Below, piece after piece: positions 26,631 to 35,739 of a DNA stretch of 64,000 bases. The position numbers and the translations under genes are program-made. This DNA is from Fibrisoma limi BUZ 3. Lineage in GTDB: Bacteria; Bacteroidota; Bacteroidia; Cytophagales; Spirosomataceae. Numbering within the stretch: the stretch's first letter is position 1; every line of letters begins with the position of its first letter. Location of the stretch: contig NZ_CAIT01000010.1 of assembly GCF_000296815.2 (NCBI RefSeq), forward strand, positions 248,001 to 312,000, given 5' to 3'. The notes beneath the pieces are model-generated. The model searched no databases. It was given only the letters and a program-made list of their open reading frames with translations, and was not told where the DNA came from.

Positions 26631-26647
26631 TAATTTTCTAAAAAATT

Positions 26648-27184
26648 ATGATAAAGCGTCTTATCCTCTCAATGAGTATGGTAGCTATCACTTGCGTAGC
26701 AGTAGCACAGGCGGTTCAGCAGGAAATTTCGGAGGTTGTACGTTCTGGTTTGTCAATTGAAAAAAGGGCTGCTTCCTATTTAGCTGCTTCTAACGAGGTA
26801 CAGTCAGGTGCTAATGCCCATTACGTTGCCGGGCAGGCTGTTACATTGGCACCTGGGTTTTTAGCCAGGGCAGGTTCCGTTTTCAAAGCCACAATTGTAC
26901 AGTCACAACAGTATGCAAATACTGAGAATGCATTTGCTGTGACGGCTTATCCTAATCCTTTTATTGATAAAACATCAATTGAATATTCGTTAAGTCAGAG
27001 TGGGAGGGTGATTCAGACGTTAACTAACCTAAAGGGTGTAGTATTGTTTGAGCGTGCTGAAGAGCAACGAGCCGTCGGGCGAAATACGATGTTGGTTGAA
27101 GGTCATGACCTTCTGCCAGGTGTTTATTTTTTGAAACTGAATTCTAATGGAGTAACAAGAGTAGTTCGGTTAATTAAGCAATAA
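26648..27184 (+). CDS. Small T9SS type A sorting domain protein
   Basis: A 178-residue exported protein: signal peptide (MIKRLILSMSMVAITCVAVAQA), one short repeat region of the coathanger type (GQAVTLAPGFLARAGSVFKATI, about 58-79), and a C-terminal type A sorting domain beginning AYPNPFIDKTSIEYSL and ending GVYFLKLNSNGVTRVVRLIKQ. The sorting domain directs secretion through the type IX system and attachment to the surface. The cargo portion is very short, so it may be a minimal surface protein or a truncated one. It follows a glycosyltransferase by 17 bp. Confidence 0.8.
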   Translation: MIKRLILSMSMVAITCVAVAQAVQQEISEVVRSGLSIEKRAASYLAASNEVQSGANAHYVAGQAVTLAPGFLARAGSVFKATIVQSQQYANTENAFAVTAYPNPFIDKTSIEYSLSQSGRVIQTLTNLKGVVLFERAEEQRAVGRNTMLVEGHDLLPGVYFLKLNSNGVTRVVRLIKQ

Positions 27185-27196
27185 AGACTGATACGT

Positions 27197-27250
27197 CATA
27201 AATGCCCGGTGGATCGGTAGTATTTATTACCGATTTACCGGGCATTTATG
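27197..27250 (+). terminator. Long hairpin after the T9SS cargo gene
   Basis: A 23-bp stem (CATAAATGCCCGGTGGATCGGTA against its complement with two G-U pairs) and a short loop, starting 13 bp after the stop codon. The symmetric flanks CATAAA/TTTATG and absence of a T-run suggest a bidirectional or processing hairpin as well as terminator function. Confidence 0.6.
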
Positions 27251-27386
27251 TTAAAGCCACGGGTCAAAAATATGAGATAGGTGCTATGGTACTAATTATA
27301 CATCATCTATGAAGAATTTACTAAGGCAATGTCTACTTCAATGAAAGCGTTATTTTTACAGCTTCTCAACTGTGGATAGACTACTG

Positions 27387-28904
27387 ATGGTGAATAAAGT
27401 AAGGGTCTTAATAAGAGTTTGTGCTGTTCTGTGCATGATCAACGTATCTCAGGCACAAAATTCAAGTATTACACCAGATCATTATACAGTTGAGTTAGGG
27501 GCGTTTACTTCTTCCTCTTATAAAACACCCTTCTGGTTACGATCAAATCAGTACGGGATTGTGCCTTACAACTCGCCGACCTTTACATTGCGGCTTGGAG
27601 CTTACGCTGATTATGACTCATCACTTGACAAACGTAAGTTTGATGTCGGGTATGGCCTTAACGTAGTGGGCAATCTAACTCAGAAGCCTTTCCCCTACGA
27701 GCGGCAGGTCCTGTTGCCAGAAGCCTATCTTAAAGTACGAAAAGGTGTGTTTGAAGCCTATGTGGGCCGTCGACGAGAGAAGTTTGGATTGGCTGATTCG
27801 ACTTTGTCAACAGGATCTTATGCCTGGTCGGGCAATGCCATCCCCATCCCCAAAATTCAGGTATCTATTCCGACGTTCGCGCCGATTGGTTTTACCAAAG
27901 GCTGGGTAGCCATTCAGGGTACTTACGCTCATGGATTTCTGGGAGCAACGGGTTTTGTGCGGAATACCATGCTGCATCAAAAAACGTTTTATGTGCGACT
28001 TGGCCGGCCAAAGGATGTAGTTCGTGTGTATGGTGGCTTTAATCATCAGGTCGTTTGGGGTGGGCGTACAGACTATTTAAAGGGCACAGGGCTTGTACCG
28101 GACGATGGACGATTGCCGTCCAGTTTAATTGATTACTATTACGTTGTGGTTGGTGATCGTTTCAGCCGAACAGATTCTAGCGCTTATACGACTTTTGAAA
28201 TAACTAACCGGGTTGGTAATCACCTCGGGACGCTGGATGTGGGCTTGGAACTGGATTTGGTTAAACACACATTGTTTTTTTATCGACAGAATATTTACGA
28301 AGACGGCTCCCTGTTTTACCTGATTAATATCGCGGATGGCCTGAATGGGTTGCGTATTCGCCGGAACGATCCGGATGCGATTGTCCGGGATTTTGTCATT
28401 GAATTTTTAAATACTACCAGTCAAGGTGGACCGCTTTTTGTCTGGGGCGATCCCTCTCTGCAAGGAAAGGATAATTATTTCAATCATCAGCAATACCGCG
28501 ATGGCTGGGCCTACCGACAGCATACGATAGGTACGCCATTTATACCACCGGCTCTTGGACCAAATGGCGAGTACCCCTTTGGAACATTCACCGCCAATAA
28601 TCGCGTGCGTGTTATGCATGTAGGTATGGCAGGAAGTTTGCCGGAATTTAGATGGCCTGTATTGGATGGCCGAATAACCTATCAGCTAAAATTATCGTAC
28701 AGTAGAAATCTGGGAACCTACGATCAACCGTATTTACCCATCCGGAATCAGTTTTCCGGCTTTGCTAATGTAGTGGTTCCATTGACGCTTCTAGGTGGTA
28801 TGCAACTGACAGGCGCTCTGGCAACCGATACGGGAACATTGTATACCAATGGTGTGGGTGTATATTTGGGACTTCGTAAAGTTTTTTCAACCGAAGCGTA
28901 CTAG
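27387..28904 (+). CDS. Wzi-family capsule assembly outer-membrane protein (copy 1)
   Basis: About 505 residues with a signal peptide ending ...VSQAQ and an outer-membrane beta-barrel of the capsule assembly Wzi family. Landmarks are TPFWLRSNQYGIVP near the start, a GRRREKFGLADS segment, YAWSGNAIPIPKIQVSIP, and GGFNHQVVWGG. In Gram-negative capsule systems Wzi-like barrels help anchor or organise surface polymer. I chose the ATG at 387 bases into this region (27387) rather than the GTG at 27372. A second, more diverged copy lies at 30507-32063, with the initiating sugar-phosphate transferase between them. Confidence 0.85.
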   Translation: MVNKVRVLIRVCAVLCMINVSQAQNSSITPDHYTVELGAFTSSSYKTPFWLRSNQYGIVPYNSPTFTLRLGAYADYDSSLDKRKFDVGYGLNVVGNLTQKPFPYERQVLLPEAYLKVRKGVFEAYVGRRREKFGLADSTLSTGSYAWSGNAIPIPKIQVSIPTFAPIGFTKGWVAIQGTYAHGFLGATGFVRNTMLHQKTFYVRLGRPKDVVRVYGGFNHQVVWGGRTDYLKGTGLVPDDGRLPSSLIDYYYVVVGDRFSRTDSSAYTTFEITNRVGNHLGTLDVGLELDLVKHTLFFYRQNIYEDGSLFYLINIADGLNGLRIRRNDPDAIVRDFVIEFLNTTSQGGPLFVWGDPSLQGKDNYFNHQQYRDGWAYRQHTIGTPFIPPALGPNGEYPFGTFTANNRVRVMHVGMAGSLPEFRWPVLDGRITYQLKLSYSRNLGTYDQPYLPIRNQFSGFANVVVPLTLLGGMQLTGALATDTGTLYTNGVGVYLGLRKVFSTEAY

Positions 28905-28963
28905 TACGGTGGAGTTAAAAACTTAACTTTTAGAATATTATATTTTATCATGTGAGCAGGAAC

Positions 28964-29010
28964 GGGTTGAGCCGTAGGATAATTTTAAGTTAGCCGGTCA
29001 TGCTCAACCC
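28964..29010. terminator. Possible hairpin between wzi copy 1 and the transferase gene
   Basis: GGGTTGAGC (28964-28972) pairs with GCTCAACCC (29002-29010) across a 29-nt loop. The stem is only 9 bp and no T-run follows, so the assignment is weak. Confidence 0.3.
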
Positions 29011-29084
29011 TCTATCTTAGTGTCGACGTTCTGCTTCTTAATAAAATTGAGAGTTGTGCGTCGATCTATAATGCCAATAAGTAA

Positions 29085-30464
29085 ATGAGACATCGGTATT
29101 CCATACTACTCTTTCCGCTTCATGTGTTCTTTGACTTACTAAGTCTGAATGCGGCTTTTGTAGGGGCTTACTGGATTAAGTTTCGAACGTTAGATGCCGT
29201 TGCTGAGCCTCCCTACGCCATGCTTTGGGCTGTATTTAACCTGGTGTGGCTGGCGGACATTCTGCTGTTAAAACCGTATACCTTTCCCCGGCAATTATTC
29301 AAAGCCTATCATCTGATTCAGAAACTGATGTTGCTTACGGCGATTCACGTGGCTATCGTTTCGGTTTTTTGGGTAATTGTTAAAGGATACTATTATTCTC
29401 GCGAACATCTCCTAATTACGTATTTCCTCTTTCTCATATTTGGATCACTGTTTCGGATTGGCGGATTAATTTTTCTACGTGAATATCGAGCCAGAGGGTA
29501 TAACAACCGGCGCTACGTTATTGTGGGGTATGGTAAACTGGCAACCATGATTAACCGGTTTTACGAAGCGCATCCGGAAATGGGTTTTCATTTTTTTGGA
29601 TACTTCGATCAGCCAAATGAGGATAACCAGCATCTGCTTCGGGGCAACTATGACCAGCTGCGGGAGTATGTTAGGCAGAACAGAATTGACTGTGTTTATT
29701 GCTGCCTGCCCTATATTGATAATAGCCGTTTGAAAAGTATTGTTGACGACGCTGAAGATATTGACTTCCAGGTTAAGCTTCTGGTGGATTTTCGAGGTTT
29801 TTTGGCAAAAGGAGCGTCGGTCGAATACCATGATTTTTTGCCTGTTCTGAATCTGTCGTCACAGATGCTGGCCGACTTTCGGGTGAACATCTTTAAGCGG
29901 ACGTTTGATATAGTCTTTTCTTTAAGTGTGCTGGTATTTGGCTCGCCGGTATTCTTGTTAATGGCTCTCGTCACCCGGGTGACTTCGCGGGGGCCGGTGC
30001 TATATGCACAGGAACGGATTGGTCGTGAAGGAAAACCTTTCACTATCTATAAATTTCGGAGCATGTATATTAACTCCGAAAAGTCAGTACCCTTATTGTC
30101 AAAAGGCCAGTACGATAGCCGTATTACACCTTGGGGGCATTTTATGCGGCAAACCCGTCTGGATGAACTGCCGCAGTTTTATAATGTGCTCATTGGCGAC
30201 ATGTCGGTGGTAGGTCCTCGGCCGGAACGACAGTATTTTATCGATCAGATTGTAGAAATTGCCCCAGAGTACCGTAATCTGCTTAGAGTGAAGCCTGGAA
30301 TAACCTCGATCGGACAAATTAAGTTTGGCTATGCTGCTAATGTAGAGGAAATGGTACAACGTTTACGCTATGATCTGCTATACCCGGAGCGTCGTTCTTT
30401 TTTGCTCGACATGTGGATTATCGCTCAGACAGTCCGGGTCATGGTGCAGGGACGCGGTAAATAA
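29085..30464 (+). CDS. Undecaprenyl-phosphate sugar phosphotransferase (WbaP/WcaJ type)
   Basis: Predicted to start repeat-unit synthesis by transferring a sugar-1-phosphate (typically glucose or galactose) to undecaprenyl phosphate. Layout: four N-terminal TM segments (about 10-125), a Rossmann-like CoA-binding_3 domain (about 145-250, YVIVGYGKLATMINRF), a reentrant hydrophobic segment (about 275-300), and a C-terminal bac_transf catalytic domain with ERIGREGKPFTIYKFRSM, RQTRLDELPQFYNVL and MSVVGPRPE. Length (459) is normal for polyprenyl glycosylphosphotransferases. It is bracketed by two wzi-like genes. Confidence 0.9.
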   Translation: MRHRYSILLFPLHVFFDLLSLNAAFVGAYWIKFRTLDAVAEPPYAMLWAVFNLVWLADILLLKPYTFPRQLFKAYHLIQKLMLLTAIHVAIVSVFWVIVKGYYYSREHLLITYFLFLIFGSLFRIGGLIFLREYRARGYNNRRYVIVGYGKLATMINRFYEAHPEMGFHFFGYFDQPNEDNQHLLRGNYDQLREYVRQNRIDCVYCCLPYIDNSRLKSIVDDAEDIDFQVKLLVDFRGFLAKGASVEYHDFLPVLNLSSQMLADFRVNIFKRTFDIVFSLSVLVFGSPVFLLMALVTRVTSRGPVLYAQERIGREGKPFTIYKFRSMYINSEKSVPLLSKGQYDSRITPWGHFMRQTRLDELPQFYNVLIGDMSVVGPRPERQYFIDQIVEIAPEYRNLLRVKPGITSIGQIKFGYAANVEEMVQRLRYDLLYPERRSFLLDMWIIAQTVRVMVQGRGK

Positions 30465-30506
30465 TACCTTCAAAACACGTTCGATGAAGAAACGTGTTGA
30501 GCACTT

Positions 30507-32063
30507 ATGAGCATTTCTCAATTCAGATATCAATATTGCTTTGTCGTATTGCTGGTTACAGCTACGACTGTCTTCGGGCAGAAACTAACTGAGTATCACG
30601 TTGAAGTGGGTGGTATGGCGGCCTCTGACCAGACGCCGTTCTGGTTACGGGCCAATCAGTATGGTACTGTGCCACTCAAATCGTCTTTTTTTCGGCTGAA
30701 CGCAGGTATCCGCTCGGATTATTTACAGCGGGATAGTACCGGCTACCGACCTAAGTTGGACTGGGGATATGGTATAAATGTAATAACTAACGCTGGTAGT
30801 GGCGACAACAGCCAATTTTTGTTACCTGAAGCCTATATCAAAGGCAGGTTCGGAGCCTTTGAGATTTATGGTGGTCGACGACGCGAAATCGTTGGCCTAG
30901 TTGATACACTGCTGACCACCGGCGCTTACGTCTGGTCGGGAAATGCACTGCCGTTTCCAAAGGTTCAGATTGCTATTCCTGAATTTACTCCTATCCCGTT
31001 CACTAAAGGGATTCTCTCTGTAATGGGGGCGTATGCCCACGGTTGGTTTGAAAACGCCGACCGATTAGTTAAGGGATCTTATCTGCATCAAAAATATCTT
31101 TATCTACGGTTGGGTAAACAAGCATGGCCAGTTCGATTTTATGGAGGTGTGAATCACCAAGTAATGTGGGGTGGACAATCACAATTTATTGATCCAAGGT
31201 TCACGAATCAAGGAGGTAAGTTACCTGCCAATTTTCGAAATTACTTAGCATTAGTGTTTGGAATTAGAGGGAAAGAATCAGACAAAACAATATCTTCATT
31301 CGAATGGAATCGCATTGGTAACCATCTTGGATCAGTAGATATTGGTGCAGATATTAATATAGGTGATATGAATCTACTTATATATAGAGAGTTCTTATAT
31401 GACGATGGTTCATTGTATTATGGTACAAATCTTAAAGATGGTGTAAATGGACTATGCTTAAAAAAAGTAAATCAGAATTATTACGATATAATATCTTTTA
31501 AGCGACTAACAGTTGAATATGTATACACTGGTAGTCAAGGAGGGGCTACCTTTGATATACTTAATCCGGATCTGAGGGGGCGTGATAACTATTTTAATCA
31601 TACTCAATTTCTTGATGGTTGGACTTACTTTGGTCGTGTTATTGGTACCCCCTTCTTCACCACTGATGCTGAAACCTCTAAGTCATTACCACGTTACGGC
31701 GCAGGAATTGCCAACAACCGCGTCCGCGTTTTCCATTTTGCAGTGAACGCTTTAGCCTTTTCAAAACTGGATCTGACGGCTCGCCTGTCATTTAGCCGGA
31801 ATTTTGGAACATATAATATTCCGTTCCCGACCAGCCCAAACCAGTTCTCAGGGATGCTGACGGCTTCGTTGCCAATCAATCTGCTGGGAGGGGCGGTGGT
31901 CAACGGTTCGGTGGCGCTGGATAGCGGAGAGTTACTACCAAACAGTGCTGGCTTTTACCTCGGCTTGCGCAAGACAGGCTTCTTCGGCAGGGCGCGTCAA
32001 TCAATACCTGATCGCCCCCGTTCGACCCCGGCTCCCACTACACCAAACTATCGCTGGCCTTGA
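30507..32063 (+). CDS. Wzi-family capsule assembly outer-membrane protein (copy 2)
   Basis: A 518-residue paralogue of the gene at 27387, with signal peptide (MSISQFRYQY...TVFGQ) and the same landmarks: TPFWLRANQYGTVP, GGRRREIVGLVDT, YVWSGNALPFPKVQIAIP and GGVNHQVMWGG. It ends in a Pro/Arg-rich tail. The central third (about 31,230-31,545) is markedly AT-rich compared with both ends and with the paralogue. The gene follows the sugar-phosphate transferase by 42 bp and is probably co-transcribed with it. Confidence 0.85.
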   Translation: MSISQFRYQYCFVVLLVTATTVFGQKLTEYHVEVGGMAASDQTPFWLRANQYGTVPLKSSFFRLNAGIRSDYLQRDSTGYRPKLDWGYGINVITNAGSGDNSQFLLPEAYIKGRFGAFEIYGGRRREIVGLVDTLLTTGAYVWSGNALPFPKVQIAIPEFTPIPFTKGILSVMGAYAHGWFENADRLVKGSYLHQKYLYLRLGKQAWPVRFYGGVNHQVMWGGQSQFIDPRFTNQGGKLPANFRNYLALVFGIRGKESDKTISSFEWNRIGNHLGSVDIGADINIGDMNLLIYREFLYDDGSLYYGTNLKDGVNGLCLKKVNQNYYDIISFKRLTVEYVYTGSQGGATFDILNPDLRGRDNYFNHTQFLDGWTYFGRVIGTPFFTTDAETSKSLPRYGAGIANNRVRVFHFAVNALAFSKLDLTARLSFSRNFGTYNIPFPTSPNQFSGMLTASLPINLLGGAVVNGSVALDSGELLPNSAGFYLGLRKTGFFGRARQSIPDRPRSTPAPTTPNYRWP

Positions 32064-32182
32064 TCTAGAAAGGGTTTTTGTAATTTATAAGCAAATTTTT
32101 AGGAAGCGAGTTGACAGGCATAGGGCAATGTTTATTTTTGCGTTAGTTAGTTGGTATAGTAAAGGGGATTTGTAGCGAAAGG

Positions 32183-33439
32183 ATGGTGCGAATAGCGAAT
32201 ATGCGTCGTTGGATTGCAGGCTTGTTAGTACTGAGTGTAGTCGCTTCGTGCGGACAGGGTGATCAAAAACAACTGAAGCGTTCAGCCGACGCGCTTCGTA
32301 ACTGTGCGGGCGATCAGGTGCTGTCATCAGCCGAACAGCAAGCCATCCGGGCAGAAATTGAAGCCGACGAGAAAACGCAAAAGATTGCTCAGGTTATCGA
32401 GCAGAAGGTGCGAGCCGGCTTTAATGGCAACGTACTGGTCGCTCAGAAAGGTCTTGTTCTCTACAAAAAATGCTTTGGCTACGCCCATTTCGAGCGTCAT
32501 GAGCGCGACTCGCTGGTTGAGGATTCAAAGTTTCAACTGGCCTCCCTGTCAAAAACTTTTACCGCAGTCGGCGTTCTCAAATTGATCGAGGCTGGTAAGC
32601 TGAGTTTTGAAGATACAATCCAGCATTTCTACCCTGATTTCCCATACCACGGCATTACAATCCGTGACCTGCTCTGTCATCGTAGCGGGCTGCCTAACTA
32701 CGCCTATGCCTTTGATGACAGCATGAAGGTGAATTTCTATAAACGTGAAAAGCCTTATCCGACCAATGCCACTATCATGCATTGGTTCGCCACGGTAAAG
32801 CCAACCCCAAAGCGCTACAACGTACCGGGCCGCCATTTCAGCTATAGTAATACGAACTATATGGTGCTGGCATCAATCATTGAAAAGGCGACTGGGAAAA
32901 GCTATGAAGCATTTATTCGGAAAAATATCTTCGAGCCGCTAGGTATGCATAACACGTTTGTGGCTACTACCCAAAGCGATTCGATCAACATGCATCGAAC
33001 CGCCGGGTATCAGTGGAATCGGCGGTTACCCAAGGATTATTACGACGATGTGGTGGGGGACAAAGGTATCTACTCAACTACCGGCGATCTGTTCCGCTGG
33101 TATCGGGCGCTGAATGGCGATTGTGTCTTGCAGCGAAAAACCCTGGCTGAGGCTTTCTTACCCCGTAGCTTTGAAAAGAAAGGGACAAAAAACTACGGAT
33201 ACGGTTTCCGGATGTTCGTTAATGAAATGAATCAGCCCGAAGCCATCTACCACTCTGGGTGGTGGAAAGGGTATAACACCATGTTCTGGTTCAGCCCTAA
33301 AGACGAGTACGTTATTATTTTGCTTTCCAATCGATACAACAAGTCAGTGTACCGTGTAAAGGAGCTGATCGACGTACTGCAAAGCCATCAAAACACGTCT
33401 GGAGTTGGCACAGATGAAGATGGCGAAGTCGAAATATGA
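32183..33439 (+). CDS. Beta-lactamase-family serine hydrolase lipoprotein (class C fold)
   Basis: A 418-residue periplasmic lipoprotein: signal region with lipobox VVASC (Cys23), then a class C beta-lactamase/PBP4-like hydrolase domain. The catalytic SxxK is SLSK at 121-124; the YxN-type second motif is in FSYSNTNY near residue 221; the third motif is HSGWWKG (H-x-G instead of K-T-G), usual for this family of esterases and peptidases. Substrate is not predictable: these enzymes include D-aminopeptidases, esterases and lactamase-like hydrolases. The following esterase gene begins 78 bp downstream on the same strand. Confidence 0.85.
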   Translation: MVRIANMRRWIAGLLVLSVVASCGQGDQKQLKRSADALRNCAGDQVLSSAEQQAIRAEIEADEKTQKIAQVIEQKVRAGFNGNVLVAQKGLVLYKKCFGYAHFERHERDSLVEDSKFQLASLSKTFTAVGVLKLIEAGKLSFEDTIQHFYPDFPYHGITIRDLLCHRSGLPNYAYAFDDSMKVNFYKREKPYPTNATIMHWFATVKPTPKRYNVPGRHFSYSNTNYMVLASIIEKATGKSYEAFIRKNIFEPLGMHNTFVATTQSDSINMHRTAGYQWNRRLPKDYYDDVVGDKGIYSTTGDLFRWYRALNGDCVLQRKTLAEAFLPRSFEKKGTKNYGYGFRMFVNEMNQPEAIYHSGWWKGYNTMFWFSPKDEYVIILLSNRYNKSVYRVKELIDVLQSHQNTSGVGTDEDGEVEI

Positions 33440-33517
33440 GTAGACTTGCGTTTAGGGCAGACTTTTGAGTGAGATCGTTTTCGTTTTAAAACGTGGTATC
33501 TGCTGGCCCTTGTTCTT

Positions 33518-34447
33518 ATGCGTCGAATCGCTACTACTCTGCTGTTAAGCGCTGCGCTCACTTACCCCGCCATGTCGCAGGAAGTTATTAAACTATGGCC
33601 TGATAATGCCATTCCGAACGCTATTGCAGGCGTAAACCTAACCGAAAAGTCCGTTACAACTGATGGCATCCTCAGAATTAGTAACGTAACCGTCCCCACC
33701 CTGACAGCGTATCCGGTTCCCAAAGATAAGGCTACCGGTGTGGCTGTGATGATTTGCCCCGGTGGTGGCTATGGGATTCTGGCAGCCAGCCACGAGGGTG
33801 AGGACGTAGCACGATGGTTTAATACGATGGGAGTAACGGCGTTCGTGCTGAAGTACCGCTTGCCTGACTCGACAGCAATGACCAATCCTCACGAAGTACC
33901 GTTGATGGATGCTATGCAGGGGATGAAACTTATTCGGCAAAACGCGGACCGCTATGCTATTGATCCGAATAAAATTGGCGTGATGGGATTTTCGGCTGGA
34001 GGACACCTCGCGTCGACCTTATCCACGCACTACTTTCGAGGCCCGCAGGCCAGTGAGCAGGCAAAACCCAATTTTGCTATTCTTCTCTATCCCGTTGTAA
34101 CATTTGGCGATAAAGCCCATACCGGTTCCCGCGATAAGCTCCTGGGCAAATTGTCAAAGTCGCCGGAGATGATTGCGTACTACTCCAACGAGCAACAGGT
34201 CACGAACCTGGCACCGCCGACCTTTCTGGTGCATTCAATGGACGACAAGGCGGTTCCGGTCGAAAACAGCATCAATTATTACATGGCGTTGTTGAGGGCC
34301 GGTATACCGGCCGAAATGCACCTTTATCCAACCGGCGGGCACGGATACGGAATGCGAACGGATAAATTTGGCTCACTGAAAACCTGGCCGGTAACATGTC
34401 AGGCATGGCTTCAGACCTTTTTTAAATCGTCAAACTCTATAAAGTAA
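33518..34447 (+). CDS. Secreted alpha/beta hydrolase (acetylxylan-esterase/BD-FAE-like)
   Basis: A 309-residue exported hydrolase with signal peptide (MRRIATTLLLSAALTYPAMSQ). The oxyanion motif PGGGYGIL lies near 83-90, nucleophile elbow GFSAGGH near 162-168, and the acid/His pair fits HSMDDKAVP and GGHGYG in the C-terminal third. The overall pattern matches secreted deacetylases and feruloyl esterases acting on plant or bacterial polysaccharides. No carbohydrate-binding module is attached. It could be co-expressed with the serine hydrolase just upstream. Confidence 0.85.
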   Translation: MRRIATTLLLSAALTYPAMSQEVIKLWPDNAIPNAIAGVNLTEKSVTTDGILRISNVTVPTLTAYPVPKDKATGVAVMICPGGGYGILAASHEGEDVARWFNTMGVTAFVLKYRLPDSTAMTNPHEVPLMDAMQGMKLIRQNADRYAIDPNKIGVMGFSAGGHLASTLSTHYFRGPQASEQAKPNFAILLYPVVTFGDKAHTGSRDKLLGKLSKSPEMIAYYSNEQQVTNLAPPTFLVHSMDDKAVPVENSINYYMALLRAGIPAEMHLYPTGGHGYGMRTDKFGSLKTWPVTCQAWLQTFFKSSNSIK

Positions 34448-34601
34448 ATAGATAAGTGTAGAGGTGTGCCCTCATAACCGGGAAAAATAGTAGTCAAAAA
34501 AACTATCTGCCAAAAGATAAACTACTGTTAATTAGTGGCTTAGGTCGTAGATTGCAGCGTGGCACCTTTTTTATGCTATTACAGGTAACTAACCAAATGT
34601 A

Positions 34602-35651
34602 ATGGCAATGGAAAATTCTCCTACGTATCATCGGTATCGTGAACCAGTTTACCGTAGTCAGACCGTCGTTGACACGGGCCTGGCAGCTTTGAAGCGTATT
34701 TCATGGAGCGCCATTTTTGCCGGTGTTCTCATCGCAATTGTAACCCAACTAGTTTTATCCTTATTAGGTTTTGGCATCGGTCTGGGAACTATCGACCCAG
34801 TTGAAGAACAGAATCCCGTTAAGGGACTGGGGGTTGGCGCTGCTATCTGGTACGTACTCACTAGTTTGGTTGCACTTTTTGCTGGTGGCTGGGTAGCTGG
34901 TCGACTGTCAAGTGCTCCACGGTCATTCGACGGGTTTATTCATGGTGTTCTGACCTGGTGTCTGGTTACGCTGATTACATTCTATATGCTCTCAACTGCC
35001 ATTGGCCGCATTATTGGGGGAGCTACAAGCTTAGTGAGCAACGTACTGAGCGCGGCCGGGCAGGGAGTTGCGCAGGTAGCTCCTGAACTGAGTAATGTAA
35101 CAGACAATCAACAGAGCCTCAACCTCAATAACCTACGGGCGGAAATCGAACAGTTACTGCGGGATACAGGAAAGCAAAGTTTACAACCCAATAACCAGGA
35201 GCAGCAGGTTGATCGTGCTCAAAACAGGGTTAGCGATGCCGCTGAACGAGCGGCTGCTAATCCGCAACGGGCCGATGATGTAGCACAGAACGTACTGAAT
35301 CAAATTTTACGTCAGGGGGGAAATGTTATGGATGCCTTCGACCGCGAAGCAGCCGTAAACGTAATTGTTGAACGTACCGGCAAAAGCCGGGTTGAGGCTA
35401 ATCAAATCGTTGATCGTTGGATCAGCACCTACAACCAGGCAGTAACCGAATGGAATCAGACGAAACAGCAGGCGGCAACCCAGGCCCGACAGGTAGCCGA
35501 TCAGGCAGCTTCGTCGGCGTCAACCGCTTCAATTCTTGCCTCGCTGGGCCTAATACTCGGCGCGGCTGTAGCAGGCTATGGTGCCAAAATGGGCACTGAT
35601 TCTAAGGACAACGACAACACCCATGACCGACCGGTGGAACCGACTGTTTAG
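34602..35651 (+). CDS. Membrane protein of unknown function with amphipathic middle region
   Basis: A 349-residue protein with hydrophobic segments at about 34-58, 84-101, 113-134 and 313-331. A long charged, Gln/Asn-rich helical region (about 165-305) lies between the third and last, with a repeated V-E/D-R-x-x-K/N type pattern. The first half resembles small integral membrane proteins annotated as PhnA-like or TIGR04086-like in Bacteroidetes, but I do not assign a function. An alternative start ATG is at 34608. It ends just before a strong bidirectional hairpin. Confidence 0.6.
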   Translation: MAMENSPTYHRYREPVYRSQTVVDTGLAALKRISWSAIFAGVLIAIVTQLVLSLLGFGIGLGTIDPVEEQNPVKGLGVGAAIWYVLTSLVALFAGGWVAGRLSSAPRSFDGFIHGVLTWCLVTLITFYMLSTAIGRIIGGATSLVSNVLSAAGQGVAQVAPELSNVTDNQQSLNLNNLRAEIEQLLRDTGKQSLQPNNQEQQVDRAQNRVSDAAERAAANPQRADDVAQNVLNQILRQGGNVMDAFDREAAVNVIVERTGKSRVEANQIVDRWISTYNQAVTEWNQTKQQAATQARQVADQAASSASTASILASLGLILGAAVAGYGAKMGTDSKDNDNTHDRPVEPTV

Positions 35652-35679
35652 CCAGCCAGTTGTGTGCTCAGTACATCTG

Positions 35680-35719
35680 CGAAGAATCCCTTCCCTGACG
35701 TTAGGGAAGGGATTCTTCG
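35680..35719. terminator. Strong bidirectional terminator hairpin
   Basis: A 17-bp perfect stem (CGAAGAATCCCTTCCCT / AGGGAAGGGATTCTTCG) with a 6-nt loop lies between the convergent membrane-protein gene and SPFH gene. A pyrimidine-rich tract with TTTTTTATTTTT follows on the plus strand. Confidence 0.8.
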
Positions 35720-35739
35720 TTACAAAGCTGCCCTCTTTT

